Source: JBQTIY01 sp052387675
GTDB lineage: Bacteria; Planctomycetota; B15-G4
NCBI GenBank assembly: GCA_052387675.1
Contig: JBQTIY010000009.1
Location: forward strand, 186,001 to 250,000
Direction: 5' to 3'
DNA length: 64,000 nt
Below, one piece after another: positions 17,549-24,075 of this stretch. How positions within the stretch are numbered: position 1 is the stretch's first letter; every line of letters begins with the position of its first letter. Below the pieces are notes generated by a model. The model was not told where the DNA came from. It did no database searches and saw nothing but the letters and a program-made list of their open reading frames with translations. Both the position numbers and the translations under genes were made by a program.

Positions 17549-18479
17549 GCTTGCGCTCCTCCATCCAGGCGGCCACCTTGCGCACGCCCTGTTCGAGCGA
17601 ATGCGCGGCCGACCAGTTTAGGGTGGACTGCGTCATGCTCACGTCCGCCTGCCAGCGGCGCGCATCCCAGTGGCGGGCCGGCATCGCGCCCCAGTGGACC
17701 TCACTGCGGCTGCCGGTCACGCGCAGCACGACTTCCACGACTTCGCGCAGCGTCGTCTCGCGCCCCGACCCGAGATTGAAGACCTCGCCGCGACAGGCGG
17801 CCAGCCGCTCGAAGCCGCAGAGCGCATCGAGCACGTCGTCGAGGTAGATGAAGTCGTGGGCCGTTTCCGGGGCCACCATTTCGAGCGGCAGTCCCGCGCG
17901 AGCGCGACGCAGGATCGTCGGGAAAAGCCGGGTGGGCTCCTCCCACGGTCCATAGACCGAGAAGAGCCGAAAGGTCACGACGGGCAGTGCGTGCTGGCGG
18001 GACAGCAAGGCGCAGAGATGCGTCTGCGCGGCCTTGGCGACGGCGTACAGGCTGTTCGGTTCAAGCCGGTCACTCTCGCGCATGGGTTCGTCACGCCAGC
18101 CGTACTCGGAGGAACTGCCGGCGTTCACAACCAGCTTCACGCCGTGCTCCTGGCAGGCCGCCAGGAGGTTCCAAGTGCCCACGACATTCGTGGTGAGGAT
18201 CGCCGCCGCGTCGGACTGCGACTCGTAGGCACCATAGGCCGCGAGGTGCACGACGACGTCAGGGCGTGCGGCCCTCAGCGCAGCCGACACCGCCGCCCGA
18301 TCGGTCAGATTCCCGTCGTGCACGACGAGGCGTTCGCGTATCGAATCCAAGCGCCAGAGCCGAGCCTCCGGCCGCAGCAAGACATGCACTGAATCGCCGC
18401 GGCCAAGCAGCCGCCGCACGAGTCCTCCGCCGATGAAGCCCGAGGCTCCGGTGACCAGGACGCGCCTGGTCTCAGGCAT
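17532..18479 (-). CDS. NAD-dependent nucleotide-sugar epimerase/dehydratase (extended SDR)
   Basis: A 315-residue extended short-chain dehydrogenase/reductase. GASGFIGGGLVRRLL at residues ~10-24 is the NAD(P)-binding glycine motif. SSSEYG and YAVAK supply the catalytic Ser, Tyr and Lys, and HDFIYLDDVLDAL and FNLGSGRETTLREVV are characteristic of sugar-nucleotide epimerases/reductases. The substrate is probably an NDP-hexose or NDP-6-deoxy-4-keto sugar; the exact reaction cannot be set without close homologues. It overlaps the sulfotransferase gene upstream by 8 nt and the GT39-like gene downstream by 17 nt. Confidence 0.85.
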   Translation of the reverse strand: MPETRRVLVTGASGFIGGGLVRRLLGRGDSVHVLLRPEARLWRLDSIRERLVVHDGNLTDRAAVSAALRAARPDVVVHLAAYGAYESQSDAAAILTTNVVGTWNLLAACQEHGVKLVVNAGSSSEYGWRDEPMRESDRLEPNSLYAVAKAAQTHLCALLSRQHALPVVTFRLFSVYGPWEEPTRLFPTILRRARAGLPLEMVAPETAHDFIYLDDVLDALCGFERLAACRGEVFNLGSGRETTLREVVEVVLRVTGSRSEVHWGAMPARHWDARRWQADVSMTQSTLNWSAAHSLEQGVRKVAAWMEERKHVQSN

Positions 18480-19392
18480 AGCCGAAGGCAGTGAGCAGCG
18501 GCCGAGTGCGGTCGCGGATCTCGTCCTTCTCCTGCGCGCTCAGTTCATCGCCCGTGGCCTGATTGGCCGCCGTCGTCGGCGTGCGGATGGTGCCCCAGGG
18601 GTAGACCTGCTCCAGGACCTTGCCATTCCAGGAAGCACGCGCGAGCGTGGGAGACGGGCCGACGCCCAGCTTGGCCAAAAACTCGCCGAGTACGCGCTGC
18701 GGATCCACGATGATGTCCTCGAAGCGCAGGATATGCACGCGCTGCGGGTGTGCGGCCGAGAAGTTCAGCGCAGCGAGCTGATGCATGCACCAGCCGGTCA
18801 TGTAGTGCGCGATCGAGAGCGGCACGGCGCGCTTCTTGGTGTCGCCGTAGGCCGACCAGGGGTTGCGCACGACGTTGAGCACGTGCGCCTCGGGCATGTC
18901 CTTCACGATTTGTCCGGCATCGACGCCGATGATGGGGCTGTAACCCACGTGCACCTGCTCCTTGCCGGAGCGGCGGTAGTCCTTCCAGGCCTCGCCCGAG
19001 GCGCGATAGAAAGCAGCGACGAGATTGGCGCGCGTGCGCGGCTTGCCCTGCATCTGGGCGACGAAGAGTCGCTTGCGCTCCTTGTCGTCCATCTCCATCG
19101 GCCAGTCCTTGAACTTGCTCGACTGCGGCGTCTTGAGCCGCACCTTGCATTCCTCGTCGATGATCAGCTCGTAGTCCTGCTCGACGCTGCCATCGAGCGG
19201 GAAGACCGGCCAGCGGTACTTCACCGGATAGAGCGAGGAGAGGAAGTCCACGACGAGGCGCGTGCCGGGCTGCGACTCAAAGGGATAGCTCTGCAGCTCA
19301 GGGTGCCCGTCGAGCAGGCGCTGGGTGGTGTTGCCGCCGTTCTCGTACATGGCCGAGATCATCAGGAGGCGGAAAGGGCCGTTGGCGGTCAT
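18472..19392 (-). CDS. Sulfotransferase family protein
   Basis: A 306-residue third sulfotransferase-like protein, not closely similar to the tandem pair. It has LLMISAMYENGGNTTQRLL plus GHPEL in place of the usual SGFPRSGTT..HPE loop, and VLNVVRNPWSAYGDTKK as the 3'-phosphate motif. Bulky loops between them carry Lys/Arg-rich segments. First gene of a three-gene minus-strand operon with the SDR and the GT39-like transferase, about 55 nt after tRNA-Gly. A ten-codon frame (19421-19389, minus strand) immediately upstream ends in an ATGA overlap with this start; whether it is translated is unknown. Confidence 0.7.
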   Translation of the reverse strand: MTANGPFRLLMISAMYENGGNTTQRLLDGHPELQSYPFESQPGTRLVVDFLSSLYPVKYRWPVFPLDGSVEQDYELIIDEECKVRLKTPQSSKFKDWPMEMDDKERKRLFVAQMQGKPRTRANLVAAFYRASGEAWKDYRRSGKEQVHVGYSPIIGVDAGQIVKDMPEAHVLNVVRNPWSAYGDTKKRAVPLSIAHYMTGWCMHQLAALNFSAAHPQRVHILRFEDIIVDPQRVLGEFLAKLGVGPSPTLARASWNGKVLEQVYPWGTIRTPTTAANQATGDELSAQEKDEIRDRTRPLLTAFGYA

Positions 19393-19447
19393 GGAGCAGC
19401 AGTCCCCGAGTCAGTGGTCATGGTGGACCGCCGAGCGGTCGCGTGCC

Positions 19448-19523
19448 TGGAGCGGGTGACCGGGATCGAACCGGCGACATTCAGCTTGGGAAGCTGACAC
19501 TCTGCCAACTGAGTTACACCCGC
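19448..19523 (-). tRNA. tRNA-Gly (CCC) with encoded CCA
   Basis: The reverse strand folds as a standard cloverleaf: acceptor GCGGGTG/CACCCGC, D-arm with AGTTGGCAGAGT, anticodon stem TCAGC/GCTGA around loop TTCCCAA (anticodon CCC, reading GGG), T-arm around GGTTCGATCCC, discriminator T and a genomic CCA. It lies upstream of the sulfotransferase operon on the same strand. Confidence 0.93.
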
Positions 19524-19578
19524 GAAAGAGACGAAGATAGAGGCCGGTGCCCGGTGGCCGCAAGGGCCGAGCCGCTGC

Positions 19579-19584
19579 TAGAGT
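19579..19584 (+). promoter_or_regulatory. Candidate extended -10 element (TGCTAGAGT)
   Basis: TAGAGT preceded by TGC, in the 90-nt gap between tRNA-Gly and the GT4 gene, about 30 nt before the TTG start. It has the same form as the TGCTAGGAT elements before two other genes in this window. Confidence 0.35.
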
Positions 19585-19614
19585 TGCCGCGCCTCCCCTG
19601 CGGCGACCGCCCTG

Positions 19615-20841
19615 TTGAAGATCCTGCACCTCTTCGCCAACTGGAAGTGGACCGGCCCTGCCGAGCCCGCGCTCAACGTGGCTTGGCGGCAGTCGCGCGA
19701 GCACCAGGTGCTCTTTCTAAGCGGCACCCCTCCCGAAGGCCAGTCGAGCCGCATCACGCCGCAGGCCCAGCAGCGCGGCGTCGCCACTCGCGACGGCTTT
19801 GTGCTCTCTAAACACGGCCGCTTCCGCAGCAACCGCGAGGATGCGCGGCGCCTCGTCACGCTGCTGCGCGAGTTCCAGCCTGAAATCGTGCACTGCCACT
19901 TGGACAACGATCACCGGATCGCCTCGATGGCGCTTTCCGCCCTGAAGGCCGGCGAGCCGGACCGCTCGGGCCGCGGTTCGACCAGCGCTGCCACGCCGGG
20001 CGACCGCGCCGGCCCGCGGCTGGTGCGCACGGCCTACGATCCCGAAGGCCTGCCGGGCAGCTTCCGGGTCCGGCGCATCGTGCGGCGTCGCCTCGATGGC
20101 CTCATCGTCACGACCGCCGGCGGCCAGGCGCAGACGCTCGCAGCCTACGGCGGCTCGGCGCGCTCACTCTCCATCACCGCGCGGCCCCGGCCCATGGCGC
20201 TCATTGAGGGGGGCGTCGACCTCGAACGCTTCGATCCGGAACGCTTCGACCGCGCCGCGGCACGCCAGAAGCTGGGCCTGCATCCCGAGCACGTCGCGAT
20301 CGGCATCGTGGCCCGCGTCCAGGCCCACCGCCGCTACGAGGTGCTGCTCGATGCGCACGAGCGCGTCGTGCGCCGCCATCCTGAACTGCGTCTGGTCGTG
20401 ATCGGGCGCGGCACGCACATCGAGGCTCTGTTGCTTGCGCCCATCGCTGCACGCGGCCTGGGGAACACCGTGCTCTCCACCGGCTACCTCGCCGGCGAGG
20501 AGTACCCCGCGGCGTTGGCCGCCCTCGATGGGGCGCTCTTCCTGGTGCCCGGCAGCGACGGCACCTGCCGCGCCTTGCGCGAGCAGCAGGCCATGGGTCT
20601 GCCCGCGATCGTGACGCCGCGTCCGCCGCTGCCGGAGATCATCGAAGAGGGTGTTTCCGGCTTGATTGCGGCGGAGACGGTGGAGGGGCTGGAGCGGGCG
20701 CTCGAGCGCCTAGTCGCCGATGCTCCGCTGCGCGGACGACTGCAGCGCGGGGCGCGGGAGACGGCGCGCCGCCGCTTCGACCTCGACACGCAGGCGGCGG
20801 CCGTGACGGCCTTTTACGCTCAGGTGCTCGCGGCGCGCTGA
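19615..20841 (+). CDS. GT4-type glycosyltransferase
   Basis: A 408-residue GT-B glycosyltransferase. The N-terminal domain begins KILHLFANWKWTGPAEPALN, with a WTG...EPAL acceptor loop and a VHCHLDNDH segment. The C-terminal domain has IGIVARVQAHRRYEVLLDA, VIGRGTHIEALL, VPGSDGTCRALREQQAMG and IVTPRPPLPEIIEEGVSGLI. The canonical glutamate-rich EGFG loop is replaced by SDGTCRALREQ, as in some WaaG/WabH-like enzymes. TTG is the only start that keeps the first beta strand. It lies apart from the main polysaccharide operon; an LPS core role is possible but not shown. Confidence 0.78.
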   Translation: MKILHLFANWKWTGPAEPALNVAWRQSREHQVLFLSGTPPEGQSSRITPQAQQRGVATRDGFVLSKHGRFRSNREDARRLVTLLREFQPEIVHCHLDNDHRIASMALSALKAGEPDRSGRGSTSAATPGDRAGPRLVRTAYDPEGLPGSFRVRRIVRRRLDGLIVTTAGGQAQTLAAYGGSARSLSITARPRPMALIEGGVDLERFDPERFDRAAARQKLGLHPEHVAIGIVARVQAHRRYEVLLDAHERVVRRHPELRLVVIGRGTHIEALLLAPIAARGLGNTVLSTGYLAGEEYPAALAALDGALFLVPGSDGTCRALREQQAMGLPAIVTPRPPLPEIIEEGVSGLIAAETVEGLERALERLVADAPLRGRLQRGARETARRRFDLDTQAAAVTAFYAQVLAAR

Positions 20842-21323
20842 CGCTCGACGAGCGCCACGGCGCGCGCCTCGATGCCGAGACCCTCGCCGATGGGGCCGAG
20901 CCGCTCGTAGGTCTTGCCCTTGACGTTTACGCGCTGCGGCTCGATCTGCAGGGCGTCGGCCAGGGAGGCCCGCAGGCGCTCGCGCAGCGGCGCGATGCGC
21001 GGCTGCTCTGCCAGCAGCACGGCGTCGATGCTCAGGATGCGCGCGCCGGCCGCAGCCACGCGCTGCGCGACCTCGCGGGCCATCTCCACGCTGGAGCGGC
21101 CGCGCCGGCTTTCATCGCTGTCGGGAAAGAGCGTGCCGAGGTCGGGCAGCCCGGCCGCCGAAAGCACCGCGTCCAGCACGGCATGCAGCAGGACGTCGCC
21201 ATCGCTGTGCGCCAAGAGCCCGCGCTCCGACGGCACGTCGAGGCCGCCCAGCTTGAGGGGTTTGCCCGCCTGAAAGCGGTGGAAGTCCATCCCCAGGCCG
21301 ATGGACAAGGTGTCGAGGCTCAT
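20820..21323 (-). CDS. ispF: 2-C-methyl-D-erythritol 2,4-cyclodiphosphate synthase
   Basis: A 167-residue IspF enzyme of the MEP isoprenoid pathway, converting CDP-ME 2-phosphate to MEcPP. Visible motifs are GLGMDFHRF (metal-binding Asp and His), LAHSDGDVLLHAVLDAVLSAAGLPDLGTLFPDSDE (metal ligand His, substrate loop; given as one block from residue ~38) and VNVKGKTYERLGPIGEGLGI near the C-terminus. Start and length match the family. Its ATG shares four bases with the ispD stop (ATGA), so the two are co-translated. It overlaps the convergent GT4 gene by 22 nt. Confidence 0.93.
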   Translation of the reverse strand: MSLDTLSIGLGMDFHRFQAGKPLKLGGLDVPSERGLLAHSDGDVLLHAVLDAVLSAAGLPDLGTLFPDSDESRRGRSSVEMAREVAQRVAAAGARILSIDAVLLAEQPRIAPLRERLRASLADALQIEPQRVNVKGKTYERLGPIGEGLGIEARAVALVERQRAAST

Positions 21324-22063
21324 CGTCCAGATGCCATGAGCAGCGCGTGGGCCAACTCGAGATCCTGCGGCGTGGTGACTTTGAAGTTCAAGGGCGAGCC
21401 GGGCACCAATGCTATCTCGCGCCCGGAGGACTCGTACAGCGCGGCCTCGTCGGTGACTGCCGCGCCGCGGCTCTCGGCGTCGCGCAGCAGCGCGCGCAGT
21501 TCGACGCGGCGGAATGCCTGCGGCGTCTGCGCGGACCAAAGCACATCGCGGGGCACCGTGCGTTCGACGAGCGCCGTGCCGCTCGCATCGCGCTGCTGTC
21601 GCGCCAGCTTGATCGTGTCGGAGACGGGCCAGGCCAAGAGCGCCGCGCCGCGTCGATGCGCTTGCGTGAGCAGCTCGGCCAGCGCCTCGCAGGGCGGAAA
21701 AGGCCGCGCCGCGTCGTGGATCAACACCCACTCCGGCGTTGGGGCCGGCGGCGCGACGAGCGCGTCCAGCCCGGCCGCCACCGAATCCTGGCGCCGCGCA
21801 CCGCCGGCGACGACCCGCACGGCTCGGGGCAACTTGGCCACAAGCCGCTCTAGCTCTTGCACGTCGTCGGCATGCCCCACCAGCACGACCGGATCGAGCC
21901 ACGCCAGATCCAGGAGCGTGGCGAGCGCGTGCTCCACGAGCAGCCGGCCGGCGAGGGGCGCCAGGGCCTTGTGCTCCGGCCGGCCGAGCCGGGCCCCCTG
22001 GCCCGCCGCCACGACGATGAGCGCGGCGCGATCAGCCGGCACGGCGCGCACCCGTGCGGCCAT
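21320..22063 (-). CDS. ispD: 2-C-methyl-D-erythritol 4-phosphate cytidylyltransferase
   Basis: A 247-residue IspD enzyme that activates MEP with CTP, one step before IspE in the MEP pathway. It has VVAAGQGARLGRPEHKAL (nucleotide-binding glycine-rich loop with the catalytic Arg and Lys), VAGGARRQDSVAAGL, VLIHDAARPF and TPQAFRR, all diagnostic. ATG at 22063 gives a normal N-terminus; GTG at 22084 in frame would add seven residues. Overlaps ispF (ATGA) and is divergent from ruvC. ispE is not in the window. Confidence 0.92.
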   Translation of the reverse strand: MAARVRAVPADRAALIVVAAGQGARLGRPEHKALAPLAGRLLVEHALATLLDLAWLDPVVLVGHADDVQELERLVAKLPRAVRVVAGGARRQDSVAAGLDALVAPPAPTPEWVLIHDAARPFPPCEALAELLTQAHRRGAALLAWPVSDTIKLARQQRDASGTALVERTVPRDVLWSAQTPQAFRRVELRALLRDAESRGAAVTDEAALYESSGREIALVPGSPLNFKVTTPQDLELAHALLMASGR

Positions 22064-22110
22064 GCCGCCGCTCTTTCCCTTCACGAGTGGGAGTCGTCCG
22101 CAGCGCGCCG

Positions 22111-22116
22111 TAGGAT
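22111..22116 (+). promoter_or_regulatory. Candidate leaderless -10 element of ruvC
   Basis: TAGGAT ends 6 nt before the ruvC ATG at 22123. That spacing would put transcription start at or next to the start codon. No Shine-Dalgarno is present. Confidence 0.5.
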
Positions 22117-22122
22117 GTGCCG

Positions 22123-22671
22123 ATGCTCATCCTCGGCATCGACCCCGGCAGTTTGCGTGCGGGTTGGGGTGTGGTGGAGGAGCAGGGCAGCAAGCTGAGC
22201 CTGCGTGGAGTGGGCGTCATCAAGCTGCCGGCGCGCGAGCCGCTCGCGGTGCGACTGGGAACGCTCCACGCGCAACTGACGGGCATCGTGGCATCCTACG
22301 CCCCGGCGCGCGTCGTGATCGAGTCGGTCTTCCACGGTGTGAACAGCCGGTCGCTCATCACGCTGGGTGAGGCGCGAGGCGTGGCCATGGCCGCGGCGGG
22401 AGCGGCCGGCGTCGAAGTGCTGGCGCTCTCGCCGGCGGAGGTCAAGAAGGCCGTCACCGGCAATGGAGCGGCGACCAAGTCCCAGGTGGCGCATATGGTG
22501 GGGGTATTGCTCGGACCCGAGGCTCGCAACCAACTCCAGGTCGGCCGGAAGCCGGTTCATGCCCTGGATGCCACCGATGCACTGGCTGCCGCCATCGCCG
22601 GACTGCGCAGAACGGGGGCCGCGTCTTCCGGGTCAGCCCTCCTCGCACGCGCTCAGGCGCCGCGAGGTTAA
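22123..22671 (+). CDS. ruvC: Holliday junction endodeoxyribonuclease RuvC
   Basis: A 182-residue RuvC resolvase that cuts Holliday junctions together with RuvAB. The N-terminus MLILGIDPGS contains the first catalytic Asp. The second acidic residue is in VIESVF, and the C-terminal HALDATDALAAAI supplies the last catalytic His/Asp group. GNGAATKSQVAHMV is the DNA-contact helix of the family. ATG at 22123 aligns with the family start and follows TAGGAT by 6 nt. A GTG at 22117 in frame would add two residues. ruvA and ruvB are absent from the window. Confidence 0.94.
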   Translation: MLILGIDPGSLRAGWGVVEEQGSKLSLRGVGVIKLPAREPLAVRLGTLHAQLTGIVASYAPARVVIESVFHGVNSRSLITLGEARGVAMAAAGAAGVEVLALSPAEVKKAVTGNGAATKSQVAHMVGVLLGPEARNQLQVGRKPVHALDATDALAAAIAGLRRTGAASSGSALLARAQAPRG

Positions 22672-22675
22672 AAGC

Positions 22676-22748
22676 ATTCAGCCAAGGATTTTTCGGGAAA
22701 GGGGGAGGAGGTTTTTACGCGCGCTGATGCACACAACCTTGGCTGAAT
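22676..22748. repeat. 12-bp perfect inverted repeat with 49-nt loop
   Basis: ATTCAGCCAAGG (22676-22687) and CCTTGGCTGAAT (22737-22748) are exact reverse complements just after ruvC. The loop contains a strong purine run (GGGGGAGGAGG, 22701-22711) and an ATG at 22727; the right arm runs into the ATG at 22747. The hairpin could hide one or both starts, or stabilise the ruvC mRNA end. Confidence 0.6.
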
Positions 22749-22842
22749 GGCAAAGAAGAAACATGTCCGATTGCCGGGTCGAACCCGAGGATCTTCGCCT
22801 CGTCGGGCAGTGAGAGGCGGGACCCAACCGAACGGGGTCTAG
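22747..22842 (+). CDS. Possible 31-residue basic peptide
   Basis: A short frame beginning MAKKKHVRLPGRTRG and remaining Arg/Gly-rich to its stop, in the ruvC-tRNA-Met gap. The Lys-rich start and basic composition resemble small ribosome- or nucleic-acid-associated proteins, but I do not recognise a family. Its ATG lies inside the right arm of the inverted repeat and the nearest purine-rich ribosome site is 35 nt away, which is too far unless RNA folding brings it close. A competing 28-codon frame starts at 22727, 15 nt after that site. Either or neither may be translated. Confidence 0.25.
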   Translation: MAKKKHVRLPGRTRGSSPRRAVRGGTQPNGV

Positions 22843-22854
22843 ATTAGCGAATCT

Positions 22855-22947
22855 TTGAGGGGTGTGCATAACCGCTGCAACTTTCTTTCGGCCCCTCAAG
22901 AGGGGGAGTCTCGGCGCGCCGGGGCCGATTCTGTATCGTCTGGCCCC
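22855..22947 (+). other. Cluster of mutually exclusive hairpins upstream of tRNA-Met
   Basis: TTGAGGGG (22855-22862) can pair with CCCCTCAA (22892-22899), or the latter can pair with the following AGGGG (CCCCT-CAAG-AGGGG, 22892-22905). A third stem GGGGCC/GGCCCC (22921-22926 and 22942-22947), followed by TTT, looks like an intrinsic terminator 7 nt before tRNA-Met. The layout is attenuator-like; it could also be a structured small RNA. No known RNA family is recognised. Confidence 0.45.
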
Positions 22948-22953
22948 TTTCCT

Positions 22954-23030
22954 GGCGGAGTAGCTCAGTTGGTTAGAGCACCGGCTTCATAAGCCGGGTG
23001 TCGCCGGTTCAAGTCCGGCCTCCGCTACCA
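22954..23030 (+). tRNA. tRNA-Met (CAT), elongator type, with encoded CCA
   Basis: Cloverleaf with acceptor GGCGGAG/CTCCGCT (G1-U72 wobble), D-arm TAGCTCAGTTGGTTAGAGCA, anticodon stem CCGGC/GCCGG around loop TTCATAA (CAT), T-arm GCCGG/CCGGC and CCA in the genome. The paired position 1-72 and lack of the three G-C anticodon pairs argue against an initiator tRNA. A lysidine-modified Ile tRNA cannot be fully excluded. Confidence 0.93.
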
Positions 23031-23085
23031 GATTTTCCCGCCGCGCTTCCCCGCCGTCCGCCTCAGGCCGAGGTGAGGCGGGCGC

Positions 23086-24075
23086 TTAGGGGCCTCGCCA
23101 CCAGCGGCCGCAGAGCCCGGCCGGCAGGAGGCGCGGCCGGCCAGCGTGCCCGCCGGCCGTTTGCGGGATGGCCAACTCGCCGGCCTGCACCTGCACCTTG
23201 GCCGACGAGGCCGAGCGCGACTCCAGATCGTCGAGCATGTTCAGGAAGGCCAGGGGGGACGTGCCGACGGCGTAGCAGGACAGCACCAAGAAGGCGGGGC
23301 CTTCGGCGAGCAGTCCGTGGCAGGCGCGCAAGAGTTCGGCGACTTGCTCCTCGAAGACCCACTTCTCGCCTTCGGGTCCGCGCCCGTAGGGCGGCGGGTC
23401 GAGCAGGATGCCTTGATAGCGCCGGCCGCGCCGGGCCTCGCGCTGCACGAAACGCACGGCGTCGTCTTCGATCCAGCGCACGCTGTCGCCGGGGAGCGCC
23501 GAGCGCTCGGCATTCTCCTTGGCCCAGCGCAACGAAGGCCGGCTGCTGTCCACGTGCGTGACGAAGGCGCCGGCTTTGGCGGCGAGCACCGTGGCCACTC
23601 CCGTGTAGGCGAAGAGGTTCAGAACGGCGGGGCGGCTGTCTTCGGTGGGCCGAGTGCCCTGTGTGTCGGCGCGAGGTCCGGCACAGTGCGCGGCGAGCCG
23701 CTGCGCTGTGAAGAGCCAGTTGGCGGACTGCTCCGGGAAGATGCCGATGTGCTTGAAAGGCGTGGGTCGCACGATGAAGCGTGCGCCGCGGTGCGCCAAC
23801 TCCCAACTCTCGGGCGGCGCGATCCGTGCTGGGCCGCCGCGCGCCTCCCAGCGCCCGCCTCGGTCGCTCTCTCGCACGAAGCGCAGGTCAGCCGCTTGCC
23901 AGCGTGCCGGCGGGAGTGCGGGCCGCCACATGGCCTGCGGATCGGGGCGACGCAGCAGCACGCCGCCCACTTGCTCGAGTTTCTCGCCGTCGCCGCTGTC
24001 GAGCAGCTCATAGCCCTCGATCGGATCGTAGGGGAAGGCCGCCGGACTGTCGCTCATGTCGCACGCGGTGCTCAT
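23086..24075 (-). CDS. Class I SAM methyltransferase, RlmI/RlmK-like
   Basis: A 329-residue methyltransferase resembling the catalytic part of rRNA large-subunit m5C methyltransferases. Motif I is LNLFAYTGVATVLAAKAG (residues ~150-167), THVDSSRPSLRWAKENA follows, and DPPPYGRGP is the active-site loop. The N-terminal ~130 residues are not a clear PUA domain, so the substrate may be rRNA or another nucleic acid. ATG at 24075 overlaps the stop of the upstream DUF2064-GT2 gene (ATGA), so both are on one minus-strand transcript. Confidence 0.78.
   Translation of the reverse strand: MSTACDMSDSPAAFPYDPIEGYELLDSGDGEKLEQVGGVLLRRPDPQAMWRPALPPARWQAADLRFVRESDRGGRWEARGGPARIAPPESWELAHRGARFIVRPTPFKHIGIFPEQSANWLFTAQRLAAHCAGPRADTQGTRPTEDSRPAVLNLFAYTGVATVLAAKAGAFVTHVDSSRPSLRWAKENAERSALPGDSVRWIEDDAVRFVQREARRGRRYQGILLDPPPYGRGPEGEKWVFEEQVAELLRACHGLLAEGPAFLVLSCYAVGTSPLAFLNMLDDLESRSASSAKVQVQAGELAIPQTAGGHAGRPRLLPAGLCGRWWRGP

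Noticed and set aside
19411..19811. Protein frames crossing tRNA-Gly on both strands
   Set aside because: They contain the translated tRNA (for example GCNSVGRVSASQAECRRFDP), a familiar false gene; the cloverleaf is complete.
22760..22845. A tRNA or tmRNA in the ruvC-tRNA-Met gap
   Set aside because: CGGGTTCGACCCG and an anticodon-like 5-bp stem are visible on the minus strand, but the T-loop has the wrong size and no acceptor stem can be formed.
22904..22921. GGCGCGCC palindrome as a specific regulatory site
   Set aside because: An 8-bp GC palindrome is expected by chance in such GC-rich DNA and lies within stronger hairpins.
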